Source of the DNA: Pampus argenteus
Lineage: Eukaryota > Chordata > Actinopteri > Scombriformes > Stromateidae
Length of the DNA stretch: 64,000 bases
Direction of reading: 5' to 3'
Assembly: GCA_036937835.1 (NCBI GenBank)
Contig: CM072878.1
Location: forward strand, 1,442,001 to 1,506,000
The notes beneath the pieces are model-generated. The model did no database searches and was not told the DNA's origin. It was given only the letters and a program-made list of their open reading frames with translations. Positions 51,311-61,452 of this stretch are shown here, piece by piece (the first letter of the stretch is position 1; every line of letters starts with the position of its first letter). The position numbers were made by a program, and so were the translations under genes.

Positions 51311-54128
51311 ATCTCTTCACAACTGATATGGACAGGAGGAACACCTGCAGCAGCCTATAACTTACAATGTACACATGGGCCTCATTATCACGTTACTCCA
51401 AACTAATTCATACGCAGTGCACAGAGTGGGAGAAACAGGGTTGTAAACAGGTAACTGCAGCTCATTTTTGCTGTGGGGCTTCATGGAGGATTACTTTTAA
51501 CTTTTGAGAAGAACAAGTATAGAAAATAAAAAATATGTGCATAGACATCAGGTCACTGATTATGGTGATACATATTTCTAGTTCTAGTTTAAGCCATGAT
51601 AACATTAAAACGGTATCACATTTCGGTGGAATAACTGCAGCTATAACTACTTGAGATAAGATGTAGGAAACGAAACCCCACCACAAATAATGATAAAAAG
51701 CTATAACCTATATTAATAATCGTTGTGTAAAAAATGGCAGCTTTTATGGTCATTACCTAGAATGCTCATCCACACAGCTGACGAGAAGGACACGAGGAGG
51801 AAACTTGTTGCTGCCATGATGGCGCAGAACAACACTCGGAAACTGGAATTAAAGGAAAGATTTGGGCAGCAAATGATTCAACACATGAGAGGAGTAAGAT
51901 AAAATGTTGTTGGTCTGCCAAATATTCAAATGTTCACAAAAAAATATTCCTGAAAGTAAACCAGTCTGTGAATGCTGTAAATTCTCAAATAAAAATGAGT
52001 GTTCACATGATGGCCGAGGGTTATGTGAGCATGAATAAAGGCCATGTAAAAAGCATTTAGAGAGGGTAACATTAGCTGTGTTGTAAAGGCTGCCTATCAG
52101 AAAACAGAAGGATTAATTTAAAAAAAAGCAAAAAGTGACTGGAAATAATACGCATGTAAAAACTGAGGAACTGAAAGCAGCAGTGAGTGTCACATGAATC
52201 TTGGTTTGCATTAAAAGGGAAACAGGAGAAATAGGTCCTGTCTCTGACTTGTTTCAAATAACAGTTAATGCCAAATTTTGAAAATTTTAATTGAACTAAT
52301 AAAGGATCAAATGTGTGGTAACCACTCATACAAACATCTGTCCATGTGTATCCTTAGTTAACACTAGAAGTAAATAAGAAAATGTGTTTTTTCTTTCTCA
52401 TTCAGGTGAACAAACACAGAGAGAAAATATTGAAAGGTGCAAAACTGTGGTGCCTTTTTTTTGCATTTCACCTATCGCCCTGTTTTGTGTCAAAGCCAGA
52501 AGAATAAACGAGTCCATGTTGAAGATTTTTATGAACTGAGTTAAAGGTGATGGTAATCTTCTTACCCATAAGGCAGTTTGTGGATAACAAAGGGAGCAGA
52601 CAGCTTGATAAAGAGTGTTGGGAGGATGTCGGCTAACAGGACAGCCTGAGGAGAAAATCATCAGGATCACAGATAGTTTGTCAATGAAGAGTGTGATGTC
52701 CTCTTTTAAACCATGAGTGTCTATACTTTAAATACGATGAGCAAAATCTTAAATGTTGAACAAAAACTAGTTGTGTACTAGACTAGTTGTCTGTCTGTGA
52801 GGGATCATTTTCTTTCAGCAACCAAAAATGGAAGCAAAATTAACATATAGCCACTACTCAGATTTCATATATATTGTATTGGTATCTTATTACCAATAAG
52901 TATATATTCATATATACAGTACCAGTCAAAGGTTTTGACACATCACATTAAATTGACTTGAATGAGAAACTGTGTTCAAACTTTAGACTGTTAAGGTTGT
53001 CCAGTGTTGTGTGGTAACTCTCCATTTACCGCAGTAGAGACAGGATTACAGTCGTAGCGGCTACTGTTGCTACTGTTCCCACCTTGGAAGTCCACGACAA
53101 ATGTGGTTGTTGACGTCTAGAATTTAAAAAAGGGAAAAGGTGAAAATGAATAATTTGATTTATATAATGTTCTAATTCTCTGCTGATAGAAAAATATAAA
53201 AAGACAAAAATGTCTTTCTTACAGATGACGAGGCGTTTACTGACTGTTGTTTTTTAAGGATGTCATGGGCGGCGCTCAGCATTATCACATAAGCAAAGTT
53301 GTTGCACAATCCGAGGAGCCTGAGGAGGCAACCAGATGGCGGGTTAGATAAATACTGGGTAATCACAATCAGATGTAATAATTACTGATAACTAAACCAC
53401 AGGCTGAGTGAGACTGTGGATCTTAATCATAGATCATTTTAGAAATCTACCATGTTTTAAATTAAGCTTTATCTAACAATGATGCTCGTTCACTTAAAAA
53501 AAGAAAAACTACTTTTATTGCTACAGCACTGAGAATATGAAACATAAATATGGCTGATATATACAGTATATATATGTAATATCTTACATTTAGATTCATA
53601 TTCCAAACGTCTCAATGCATTTAATGTTATCTTCTACCCATAATTAAAAAGACATTGATGAGTTAGATCAGGAAATATATGGATAGAAACACATACACAT
53701 GCTACACTGCAACCATAAGGCCTTACTATGAGGAAGCTGTGAAGCTGTTCAGCCACCACTTTCATTTCATATCTAATACTGACTGACACTGGCTTTATTT
53801 TATACTCCACTTTAAATGTAGATGTGATAATCAACCTTTAGCTGAGCTGAAAGGAGACATATGTGTAGAGCAGAGCTTCAGTCAGTGGTTTTTATAAAGA
53901 CATAAAACATTTTTTAGCTTATTTGAAACACTGGACACTTACCAGAAAGCAGTCCAGTTGCGCCATTGTGTGCAACGACCTATAATTACCAGATAAAGCA
54001 GAGCATTAGCAGCAGCTCAGAGTACCGAGTACAGTGTGTTTGTAGGACTGTAAGATGCTGACAGTGAAGTGAGACTCGCCGTTAGTGTCGCAGCGTTGAG
54101 GAGCGTTAACGCTGTGTGTCGGCTCCAT
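46900..54128 (-). CDS. CLN3: CLN3 (battenin), lysosomal multipass membrane protein
   Basis: This endolysosomal membrane protein is mutated in juvenile Batten disease in humans and is linked to glycerophosphodiester export. Fifteen exons: 54128-54080, 53979-53943, 53319-53223, 53116-53030, 52645-52566, 51842-51757, 50571-50499, 50373-50230, 49741-49602, 48711-48659, 48565-48497, 48338-48283, 48182-48089, 47296-47156 and 47016-46900, totalling 1323 nt. The 440 aa compare with 438 in human. Diagnostic segments are WLLGLCNNFAYVIMLSAAHD, AVLLADILPTLFIKL, the SSGLGE motif, GSGTGGAGVAGALLY, an acidic loop (GTEERERLMDGSEEDEQ), LIYFAEYFINQGL and ILYEGLLGGAAYVNTF. NSSNSS in the first luminal loop offers N-glycosylation sites. 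Exon 1 appears to use a GC donor. The C-terminus ends RYFCSL, one residue short of a CaaX box (human ends CQLS). Confidence 0.95.
47301..47428. repeat. (GGAGA)n pentanucleotide repeat at a CLN3 acceptor
   Basis: About 25 near-perfect units. On the minus strand this is (TCTCC)n and ends within 5 bp of the AG acceptor of CLN3 exon 14 (exon 47156-47296). Confidence 0.95.
51257..51305. repeat. (GT)n microsatellite in CLN3 intron 6
   Basis: About 24 GT units in the intron between the exons at 51757-51842 and 50499-50571. Confidence 0.9.
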
Positions 54129-54416
54129 GTTCACTAACGACAGCTACAAGCTAACATGTCAACCTGCTCAAACACTCGGGACCAACACGTTAGCAGGACT
54201 TCTGCTCATGTATGTTGTAAACTTAGACGACGTCACACGAAACGCGGTGTTTCACACTAATAAATTCGTGTAGAAACAAAGCAAACTGTGGTCGGTTCCC
54301 GTTCGGCGACACGCTGACAGTGGATTTACTTTACATTTTAACACTTTAAACAGGATACAATCACTTTACTACGGAGCCCCTAAAGGGACATGAGGGAAAA
54401 AAATAGTGAAACGTTT

Positions 54417-54541
54417 CTCGTGCCACCAGAAAGGATCTCGTGCGCACCAGAAAATATCTCGTGCGCACCAGAAAGGATCTCGTGCGCACCAGAAAATATC
54501 TCGTGCGCACCAGAAAGGATCTCGTGCGCACCAGAAACCTT
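54417..54541 (+). repeat. Subterminal 21-bp tandem array (6 units)
   Basis: Six units with core CTCGTGCGCACCAGAAA, of which the first is 20 bp (one base lost in the core). Spacers GGAT and ATAT alternate strictly between units 1 and 5; the last unit is followed by CCTT. The core holds the palindrome GTGCGCAC. One inverted unit lies near the other end (about 56165-56183), as expected for transposase-binding sites. Confidence 0.9.
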
Positions 54542-54553
54542 GGGTTAAGTACC

Positions 54554-55098
54554 GGCAGTTGTGCGTCCTGTGCATATGCCCCTAGGCTCAGATCTTTAGA
54601 AGAATGGCAGCAGAAACTGAAAACGCGAAATATAACTGATAGTGTCATCAGTCAACTAAAAGATGATAAGGTAAAGATAAATGTTAACTTTAGTGACATA
54701 AAGTAAACAATACATGTCTAGCCTAATGATGCTAACTTTCTCTACCTGCTACGTTAATGAAACTTTTCAAACGTTTTTGACGTGTGCCTTGCTTATTACA
54801 GATCGACGTCATAGATGTTATGACAGATGAGGAGTTAGGACAATATATCACACAAAAGTCAGGAGGAGTGGAGACAGTGAAGTCCGCTCTCATGCAGCGA
54901 GTAAGAGACATGCTCGGGGAACATCGGACAACTCCTGTCAATAGAGACACAGAAGGCTCTGGTGCACTCAAAGCCACCCGGCGGGTTGAAACGGGATGGC
55001 TCCACTTTGATAACGGCACTTATCACCAGATCAAAACAAGAAATGAACATTCAAGTATTACAATTAAGAAAAACATGTTACACAAGCAGAGGAGATAA
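54554..55098 (+). pseudogene. SAM-like transposon gene, truncated
   Basis: Two exons can be read: about 54554-54670 (SLEEWQQKLKTRNITDSV then ISQLKDDK) and 54802-55098 (IDVIDVMTDEELGQYI onward). The join K|IDVIDVMTDEELGQYI rebuilds a sterile-alpha-motif-like fold typical of an accessory protein found with fish integrase-type transposons. Further on RRVETGWLHFDNGTYHQI resembles the second conserved block of those proteins, but the reading ends soon after at MLHKQRR, well short of normal length. No ATG exists in frame for the first exon, so either an upstream exon is missing or the gene is dead. Donor AAG|GTAAAG and acceptor TTACAG are good. Confidence 0.6.
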
Positions 55099-55856
55099 AA
55101 TCAGATGCATAATCTGATGACTGATTTCTTTATTACACTTTAAACTGAAAAAAGTCATTATTTTGCTTTGTTATTTTATTATTGTTAATTTTTGCTGTAA
55201 TATTTGTCAGCACACTGAGTTTTACATTTTGTTAAATGTCCAGAAGACATTTAAGAGAAGTTTAAGTTTATTCATTTTGATATGTCAGAAAAGTCTGCTC
55301 TCATAGGTGAACATCCCTTTTCTTTTTGATATTATCATGTGCATGTCTCATGCAATTGTTATTAAGAAAGAAGTTCAACAAAATAATAACTGTTTGATCA
55401 GTACCATTTCAATGGTAAACATACAGACAGTAACTGTCAAGAGCACATAGTTAAATAAAAATGTCATTCCTCTTTCATGTCTTTCCATATTGTTTTTATT
55501 TGTTGGGGTTTTGTTTGCTTCCTGTTTATGACTGATGTGAAGGCAAAGTAAAACATCTATGACGATACTCTTATATGCTGTACAACAAATTTAAGTCTGT
55601 AATTCCAGCAAAAATTACTGAGAAAAGCTAATATTGTCATTTGAAAAATCCCAGGTAGTCCCAGACTGATTCAATAAAGCCTGTGACTCATTACCTGAAG
55701 AGACAGAAGCAACTGAGACAACCTAAATCCACACAAGAACGAAGAAAGAAGTTATCTATAAGAGTCAAAACCTGCCACATACCTTAAAAAACTGTGCATA
55801 ATATCACTGCACATGTTCTTAATGTCTTTAACAGTCAGTGTGCACATAGTGACAGA

Positions 55857-56099
55857 TCAAACCAAGGAGAAATAATACAAAATAAAGCTTCTACGTAGTT
55901 CCTGGGATAACATGCCAACTGACATGAATGAAATCAAAGTGACGTATCCCTTGCGCCGAAACAGACTACACAACTTCAAAATTAGTTTTAAATGTCTTTC
56001 AGAGACAACATGACTGTGACGACTTGCAAGTAAAGCAGCAATATCCTTATAATGAAGTCCCAGGTTAAAATATAGCCGAACTAACTCCTCTACTGTCAT
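55857..56099 (-). pseudogene. Integrase-type transposase N-terminus, truncated
   Basis: The frame starting MTVEELVRLYFNLGLHYKDI continues through a helix-turn-helix-like segment (ERHLKLILKLCSLFRRKGY), the characteristic N-terminal DNA-binding region of fish integrase-core (DDE) proteins, in which LYFNLG and LFRRK are recurrent. After RRKGY the similarity stops and no catalytic DDE region is present. An upstream ATG at 56159 would add 20 residues without family support. The catalytic part was presumably in the deleted centre of the element. Confidence 0.55.
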
Positions 56100-56232
56100 T
56101 TTCACACAGAAACACAACCTGAAATGCTGTGGATGGTCTGACATCACACATGCATGCAAAACTTTCTGGTGCGCACGAGAAATGTTTTATTTTTTATTTT
56201 TTCCTCATGTCCCTTTAGGGGCTCCTTAATAC

Positions 56233-56688
56233 ATTGTTTAACAGAACAATAACACAACATAAGTTAAAAAAAAAGTCTGCTTACTATGTATTTATTGATA
56301 ACCATATGTCTCAGAGAGGTTATATGGGATCTTTCCATTTCCATCATAACTCAAAATCTGACCACTTGGCTCGATTATCCTTCATACCAGCAGTTTATTG
56401 TAAGAATGTTGCTTTGAATGAGTGAACTAGAGACAAACATTGACATTGCATCATATTTAAAGAGCTAATGTTCTGAATTTATGACATTGTTAAGTCCTAC
56501 AACTGTGAGATGGATATTTAAAGTCAAAATAGTTGAGCAAAGTAAATGTATTTGAAATATGTACCTGACAGTATTGAGTAAATGTAGTTTTTCACCTCCG
56601 GTTTGACGTTCGTGCTGATTAGAAGCTGATTTTATCTCCCCAGCAGTGTGTATAAAGCTTCGAGCCACTGCTTCACTCCAACACAGCC
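56233..56688. promoter_or_regulatory. Serine protease homologue upstream region with TATA box
   Basis: TATAAAG at 56651-56657 lies 32-38 bp before the start codon, implying a very short 5' UTR, as in many secreted-protease genes. The rest of this stretch has no recognised feature. Confidence 0.6.
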
Positions 56689-57252
56689 ATGGCTTTCTGC
56701 AAAATCCTCACTGTGCTGGTGCTCATCCACAACATAGGAGGTAAGAAAGAGATTCAATGTACATTTTGACAAATGTGTTACTTCTTATTTTTGATGCAGT
56801 GGAGGTCAAATATTCAACATACTTATTAGAGTTATATGTGGTTATGAATCTAAAAGTGTGTAGTTTGTATTGCATCCTGAGTAAGGGAATCCTCCCAGCA
56901 TGCACCGGGGCCACAGACTCATGTACATTGTTTTATTTTATGTGTTGTTTTTATATATTATTGCAATATATCACCAAAAGGACTGAGGAGTCATTTAGTG
57001 AAGTTTAATGTACCTACTCTTATTAGCAAATATCATTTGTTCTTATAAATAAAACCATATTAAAATACACAAATTAATAAAATACAAATTAATAAAAACA
57101 AGACTACACCTTAAAGTCTAATAAGTGGTAATATTTGATACAGTCGTGTTTCAGCAGTAGACAGACGACCAAACCAAACGGTGATGAAGTTTAAATTGGT
57201 TACTTTACACAACTGTATTAAAGTGGACCAGTTTCTGTTGAAACACCAAACT

Positions 57253-57290
<38 letters not shown>

Positions 57291-59362
57291 TATATGTATA
57301 TACAGTACTCGAGTTAAGGGGGGATGGGGGGGGATGGCATCCCCCCTGCGGGGAAAAATGGTACCCCCCCCCCCGCTGGACCATCATCCACCCTGGTTTC
57401 ATTTTACAACTCGACTACTGTGTATATACACAACTAATAAAACAATATTAGAACATTTTAGGTTGATCTCCTCCTGCAGTGACTCTATTGTAGATTCAAT
57501 CCCAGACAATATTTGATTCAACTTTATACGAAACTCGATCATCTCAGTGGTTCAACCTTAACATAACTTAGACAGAGTTTAATTTTTACTTCTTTCTATA
57601 GATTTGCTTGGGGCTGAGGTGAGTAGCTCCATCATTGGGGGACATGATGCTAAAGAAGGAAACTGGCCGTGGATGGTTCACCTGAACATCTCATCTTATG
57701 ACAAAAAGAACTGGCGCTGCGGCGGCTCCATCCTCAACGATCAGTGGGTGCTGACTGCTGCAAGCTGCTTTGATAAGTAAGTGTGTGTGTATTTGTGTGT
57801 GTGTGTGTGTCTTTTTTCACATTTACATTAAGTACCACTGATTGCTATTGTATCACCACTGCACTGGCTTTTCTGTAGCCTAAACAGGGATCATATGGTA
57901 GAAAAAAATGCAGATGACTGTTTAAATATTACTAAATTCAGAACTACAATAGTGGGCTTGTTTTTTTTTTTGTTTTTTTTTACTGAAATCAAATAATTAT
58001 CTTTAAACTTTTTGAACATTTTGCTACAATTCATGCAACAACAAACATCACTTAAAGTACAAATGCTGTTACGTCAACCCATGAAAATTACACTAAAATA
58101 TTATATATGTATTATATACTAATACAGTACATGTGTGTTTGTGTTGTCAGACGTCTTAATCCTAGCAAGGGCCGCTCATTTGCTATTATCAAAGCATACA
58201 GCCTGCAAAAGATAGAACCAGGAAGTGTACGTTTCATGGCAATAGAATATTTCATCCTAAATGGTGACTACAAGGCCCTGAGCACCGGCTACGAGAACGA
58301 CATCGCCCTGGTCAAGCTGAAGAAGAAGTTGAATCTCCCACAGAGTTACTGGGTGAAGCTGCCCGGCCCCAACAACGACTTGGATGCTTCATCTGAATGT
58401 TGGATCCTTGGCTGGGGGAACGTTAAGACGAATGGTAAGTTTTTTTTGTTTTTTTTAAAGATGAAACTTATAAAATATAATGTGTTAGCTTGTTCAGCCT
58501 TAAGGTGCTGGTAAATGTTGTTGTGTACCTCATTCATTTTGATGCACTTCTTTGGAAGGGAGAATTTAGTATATTTAGTTTTAATGTGTTACGTAAGCCC
58601 CAGCACAGCTCAGGTAATTTAACCCACAGGTTCAGTGCAGCTGTGCAGGCTCTTAATTGGAAAGATGGCTTGTTGATATATATATATTAATTGCAGTGCA
58701 GTAGCGATGGACCCGACTATCTAATAACACAGAGCGATATGCTCTCCTTTCTCAAGGCTTTTATTACTGCTGACAGAAAAAGATGGAAACATGCAGCCAC
58801 AAATACAGGCCTGACCTCGGTTACTAACGTACATCACAGTATCACTTATTCTGTGCGTGTCCATGCAGTTCCACTGCCGAATCCTGAAATCCTTCAGGAG
58901 CTGAAGGTTCCCATCGTCTCTTATGATGATTGTAAGGTGGCGTATCCCGAGCTGACTTCTGACATGCTGTGTGCAGGTGCAGGAGGAAAGGACGCCTGCG
59001 ATGTGAGTTTTACTATTTAAGTCCGATAAGATAAAAAAATAAATCAATTCTCATTATATTATCAGTCTTAGATGCTAAATGTGGGTAGCTGGGAGTAAAT
59101 CTGACTATGAAAGCGATTGATGTTTTTATATAGCGATAAACCACATGCTGAGTCAGGTTTATTTCATGCTCTTCAGGGGGATAATGGCGGCCCGCTGGTG
59201 TGTCATATTGGCAATCGACTCGTGCAGGCGGGTATCATGAGCTACACGAGTCCTGAAGGTTGTGGTCTCCCTAAACACCCTGGCGTCTACACCAGAGTGA
59301 CCAAGCATCTACGTTTTATCAAAGACTACATCCACAATGGGGAAGCATCAGCTGAGGTCTAA
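56689..59362 (+). CDS. Secreted trypsin-fold protein, predicted catalytically dead
   Basis: Five exons: 56689-56740, 57602-57776, 58151-58434, 58869-59002 and 59177-59362, totalling 831 nt (276 aa), the usual S1 tryptase-like length and exon layout. Order: signal peptide MAFCKILTVLVLIHNIG, short propeptide, mature start IIGGHDAKEGNWPWMV at residue 28, then CGGSILNDQWVLTAASC. Catalytic His57 is Ser72 (AGC codon). Asp102 is kept as D126 in ENDIALVKL. Catalytic Ser195 is Asn218 (AAT) in GDNGGPLVC. Asp189 of the specificity pocket is kept (D212 in GKDAC). The frame is open throughout and the splice sites are good, so it looks like a maintained secreted pseudoprotease rather than a pseudogene. Fish mast-cell tryptase-like proteins are the nearest family I recognise. 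ATTAAA at 59491-59496 or AATAAA at 59606-59611 ends it. Confidence 0.85.
57256..57286. repeat. (CA)n microsatellite in protease-homologue intron 1
   Basis: About 15 CA units immediately to the left of the 118-bp miniature element. Confidence 0.9.
57303..57420. mobile_element. 118-bp hAT-type miniature inverted-repeat element
   Basis: Ends are CAGTACTCGAGTT and, inverted, CAGTAGTCGAGTT (12 of 13 bases). A perfect 8-bp direct repeat TGTATATA flanks it (57295-57302 and 57421-57428), the target-duplication length of hAT transposons. The inside is G/C-homopolymer rich. It lies in intron 1 of the serine-protease homologue. Confidence 0.75.
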
Positions 59363-60430
59363 ATTACCCAGAAGCTGAACCTGTCCAGTCTACTCACCGG
59401 ACAAACCGCCTTACTCTTTCTTTCTTACTCTATTATCTGTCAGTCCATATAGTCCTTTACACTGGCTGGCATGTCAACTAAAGTCTTTGCATTAAAGCTT
59501 TTAAGCATCACTTTCAGTGTCTCAATGTGTTTTGGAGAATTTGTGTTCAAACCCATGTGGAGTGATTTCAGCACAGTCAGATGGTACACTATATTACATT
59601 CAAGCAATAAACACAGTCCACATATTCACAAAAAAACATTTTTATCTTACAGTCGTCCCAAATTAACCCTTACTCTCACACATGTTTCTTAACTACGTAT
59701 ATATATATATGTTTTTTTTTTCCTTATGTGCGCTGCAGAATTCATCAACAGTTTTCGAGATGCTACATTTTCTGCAGTTTTCAATAATTTGATTGATGGG
59801 TTCTCTGACATTCATCAACTTCTTCTGCGTCACATTTTGTTGGTCTCACTAATATCTTAACTCGAGCAATGGACAGCTGATCAGTCAGTCCAACACTACA
59901 AACTAAAATATCTCAACAACTGTAGAATAGATTGGATGTTCATGGTCCTCAGAGGATGAATCATGACTCTGAGGAGCTCCTGACTTTTCATCTCGTGCCA
60001 CTGAGAATTTGACATGTTTAGTTATTGGATGTTTGACAAAATCATCTTCACTCAAGGTTATCTTACTAGCTTTTCCAGAGCTGCATCTCACAATTTTCCA
60101 CAGCAAACAGAGTTTGTGCAATTGTTAAAGAGATGACGTGATACCAATTCAAAATCCATTTGTTTAAAGGGCCCCACTCACAGAAAATTGCTCCATAGCA
60201 ATACTTTTTTTAAAGTAAGGGGGGCTCAGAGCGCTCTGACTCGAGACTGGTCGCTATCGTACGTTTAAATATCCCTTCAACAGGGGTCCAACTGTCGCCA
60301 TGTGAGACGTGTTTCTCCCTTGCTCCTGGAGTTTGTGACTTTTTTCTTTTTTTGAGCGATTTTCAATAGTAGATACTTGTTCATACCCTTAATTTAATCT
60401 CCCCTGACTTTATTTTGGAATACATTTCTC
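59363..60430. other. Protease-homologue 3' UTR and repeat-bearing intergenic DNA
   Basis: After the polyadenylation signals, 59,880-60,110 contains 'tcatggtcctcagaggatga' and 'ctcctgacttttcatctcg', phrases of a dispersed fish repeat also hinted at near 3,290. No gene is supported. Confidence 0.5.
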
Positions 60431-60434
60431 TCAT

Positions 60435-60870
60435 GGTTGCACAGATCGACCCAAAATGCAGGCTCGGACAACGGTTAGTGAGAGAAGGGGATTTATTGTG
60501 ATGTGGGAGAAGAGGGGAAGGAGAGGGTCCGATAAGAGGTGGAGGGAATGGCTGAGGTGAAGCAGTGGTGGAAATGGATGGAGGAGGCACGGAGTCTTGA
60601 CGGTCTGAAGATGGTGGATGGAGAGCAGGTAAGCAGGTGGCAGGAGGTGAAGATGGTGGTGGACCTGAGCACAAGAGGTCAGGAAATCAACAAGGAGCAC
60701 AATGAACAAGTAGTTTAGGATGGTCCAAATGTGAACTACCACGGAGGCTGAACAAACAAGCTGACAAGGAGTGGAAGGAAGGCCAGGGTTTATATGTAGT
60801 TGGAGTGATGAGTTGATGGAAGGCAGGTGAGCTGAGGAATGACAGGTGTGCTTCATCTATTGATTATCCA
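60435..60870. repeat. Dispersed fish repeat, copy 1
   Basis: Starts 'gacccaaaatgcaggctcgg', has a purine-rich degenerate middle (GGTGGAGG-type text) and ends 'ggcaggtgagctgagg aatgacaggtg'. A second member occupies about 63,560-64,000. Open frames across it are purine/pyrimidine-skew artefacts. Confidence 0.5.
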
Positions 60871-61452
60871 GAGGGGTATTGCACAAAACCAAGATAAGGG
60901 ATTAAGCCGGGATATGTTGGATATCCTGGCTGAATTTAGCATCAAGTCGGTTGCATGAAAGCAGCTCAAACTTAGCCCGGCCAAGTTACTATGGTAATTT
61001 ATTCTCTGCAGCTAGCCTGGTCCAGACCAGGCTAACAGCCAGGCTAAGATTAATCCTAGTGATTCACCTGTATTTCTACCGTCAATCCTGTGAGGAATTG
61101 ATGTGTTTTACAGCATGTCCATACTCTTTGTTGCATCATTTTAAAGATCCTGTATTTTAATATTACATACATAGTAAATTTTCATTTAATCTAAATCTGT
61201 TTGTAATTGCAACAGTCTTTTTATATTGATTGAAGTTGTAGTATTATTACTCAGACCAAGTGTTATATTGCTATGCTAATGAAGACTGCTTGTTGCAAAT
61301 AGTCAGAGGTTTTAGAAATATATGTTTTATTGCAGTAATTGAGATTACAAAACACAGCTGAGAAAGTTTCAAAGGTGTTTTCAATGAAATCTGTAACGAG
61401 GGCAATGTAGTATATATAGGTCCAATTCCCATTCACTTGTTTCCTCTTCATA

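Larger units (their letters stand above)
54366..56232. mobile_element. TIR DNA transposon remnant with SAM-like and integrase-like genes
   Basis: The element body is 54373-56225 (1853 bp). Both ends carry a 23-bp perfect inverted repeat beginning GGAGCCCCTAAAGGGACATG, followed inward by an A-rich spacer and a second inverted block TTTCTCGTG...CACCAGAAAG. Flanks 54366-54372 (TTACTAC) and 56226-56232 (TTAATAC) match at 6 of 7 bases and may be a 7-bp target duplication. The left arm holds a 21-bp array then a spliced SAM-like gene start on +. The right arm holds the start of an integrase-type protein on -. The central part of both genes is missing, so this is an internally deleted copy. Superfamily is unassigned by me; an IS3EU/Ginger-like group with DDE integrase is a hypothesis. 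It sits 0.25 kb upstream of CLN3. Confidence 0.85.

Noticed and set aside
54417..54541. CRISPR-like regular repeats
   Set aside because: Units are contiguous with 4-base spacers, lie inside a TIR element in a vertebrate genome, and have no cas genes. They are subterminal transposon repeats.
60381..60856. Pro/Ser/His-rich minus-strand open frames (97 and 141 codons)
   Set aside because: They translate the purine-rich dispersed repeat; there is no codon structure, splice context or family match.
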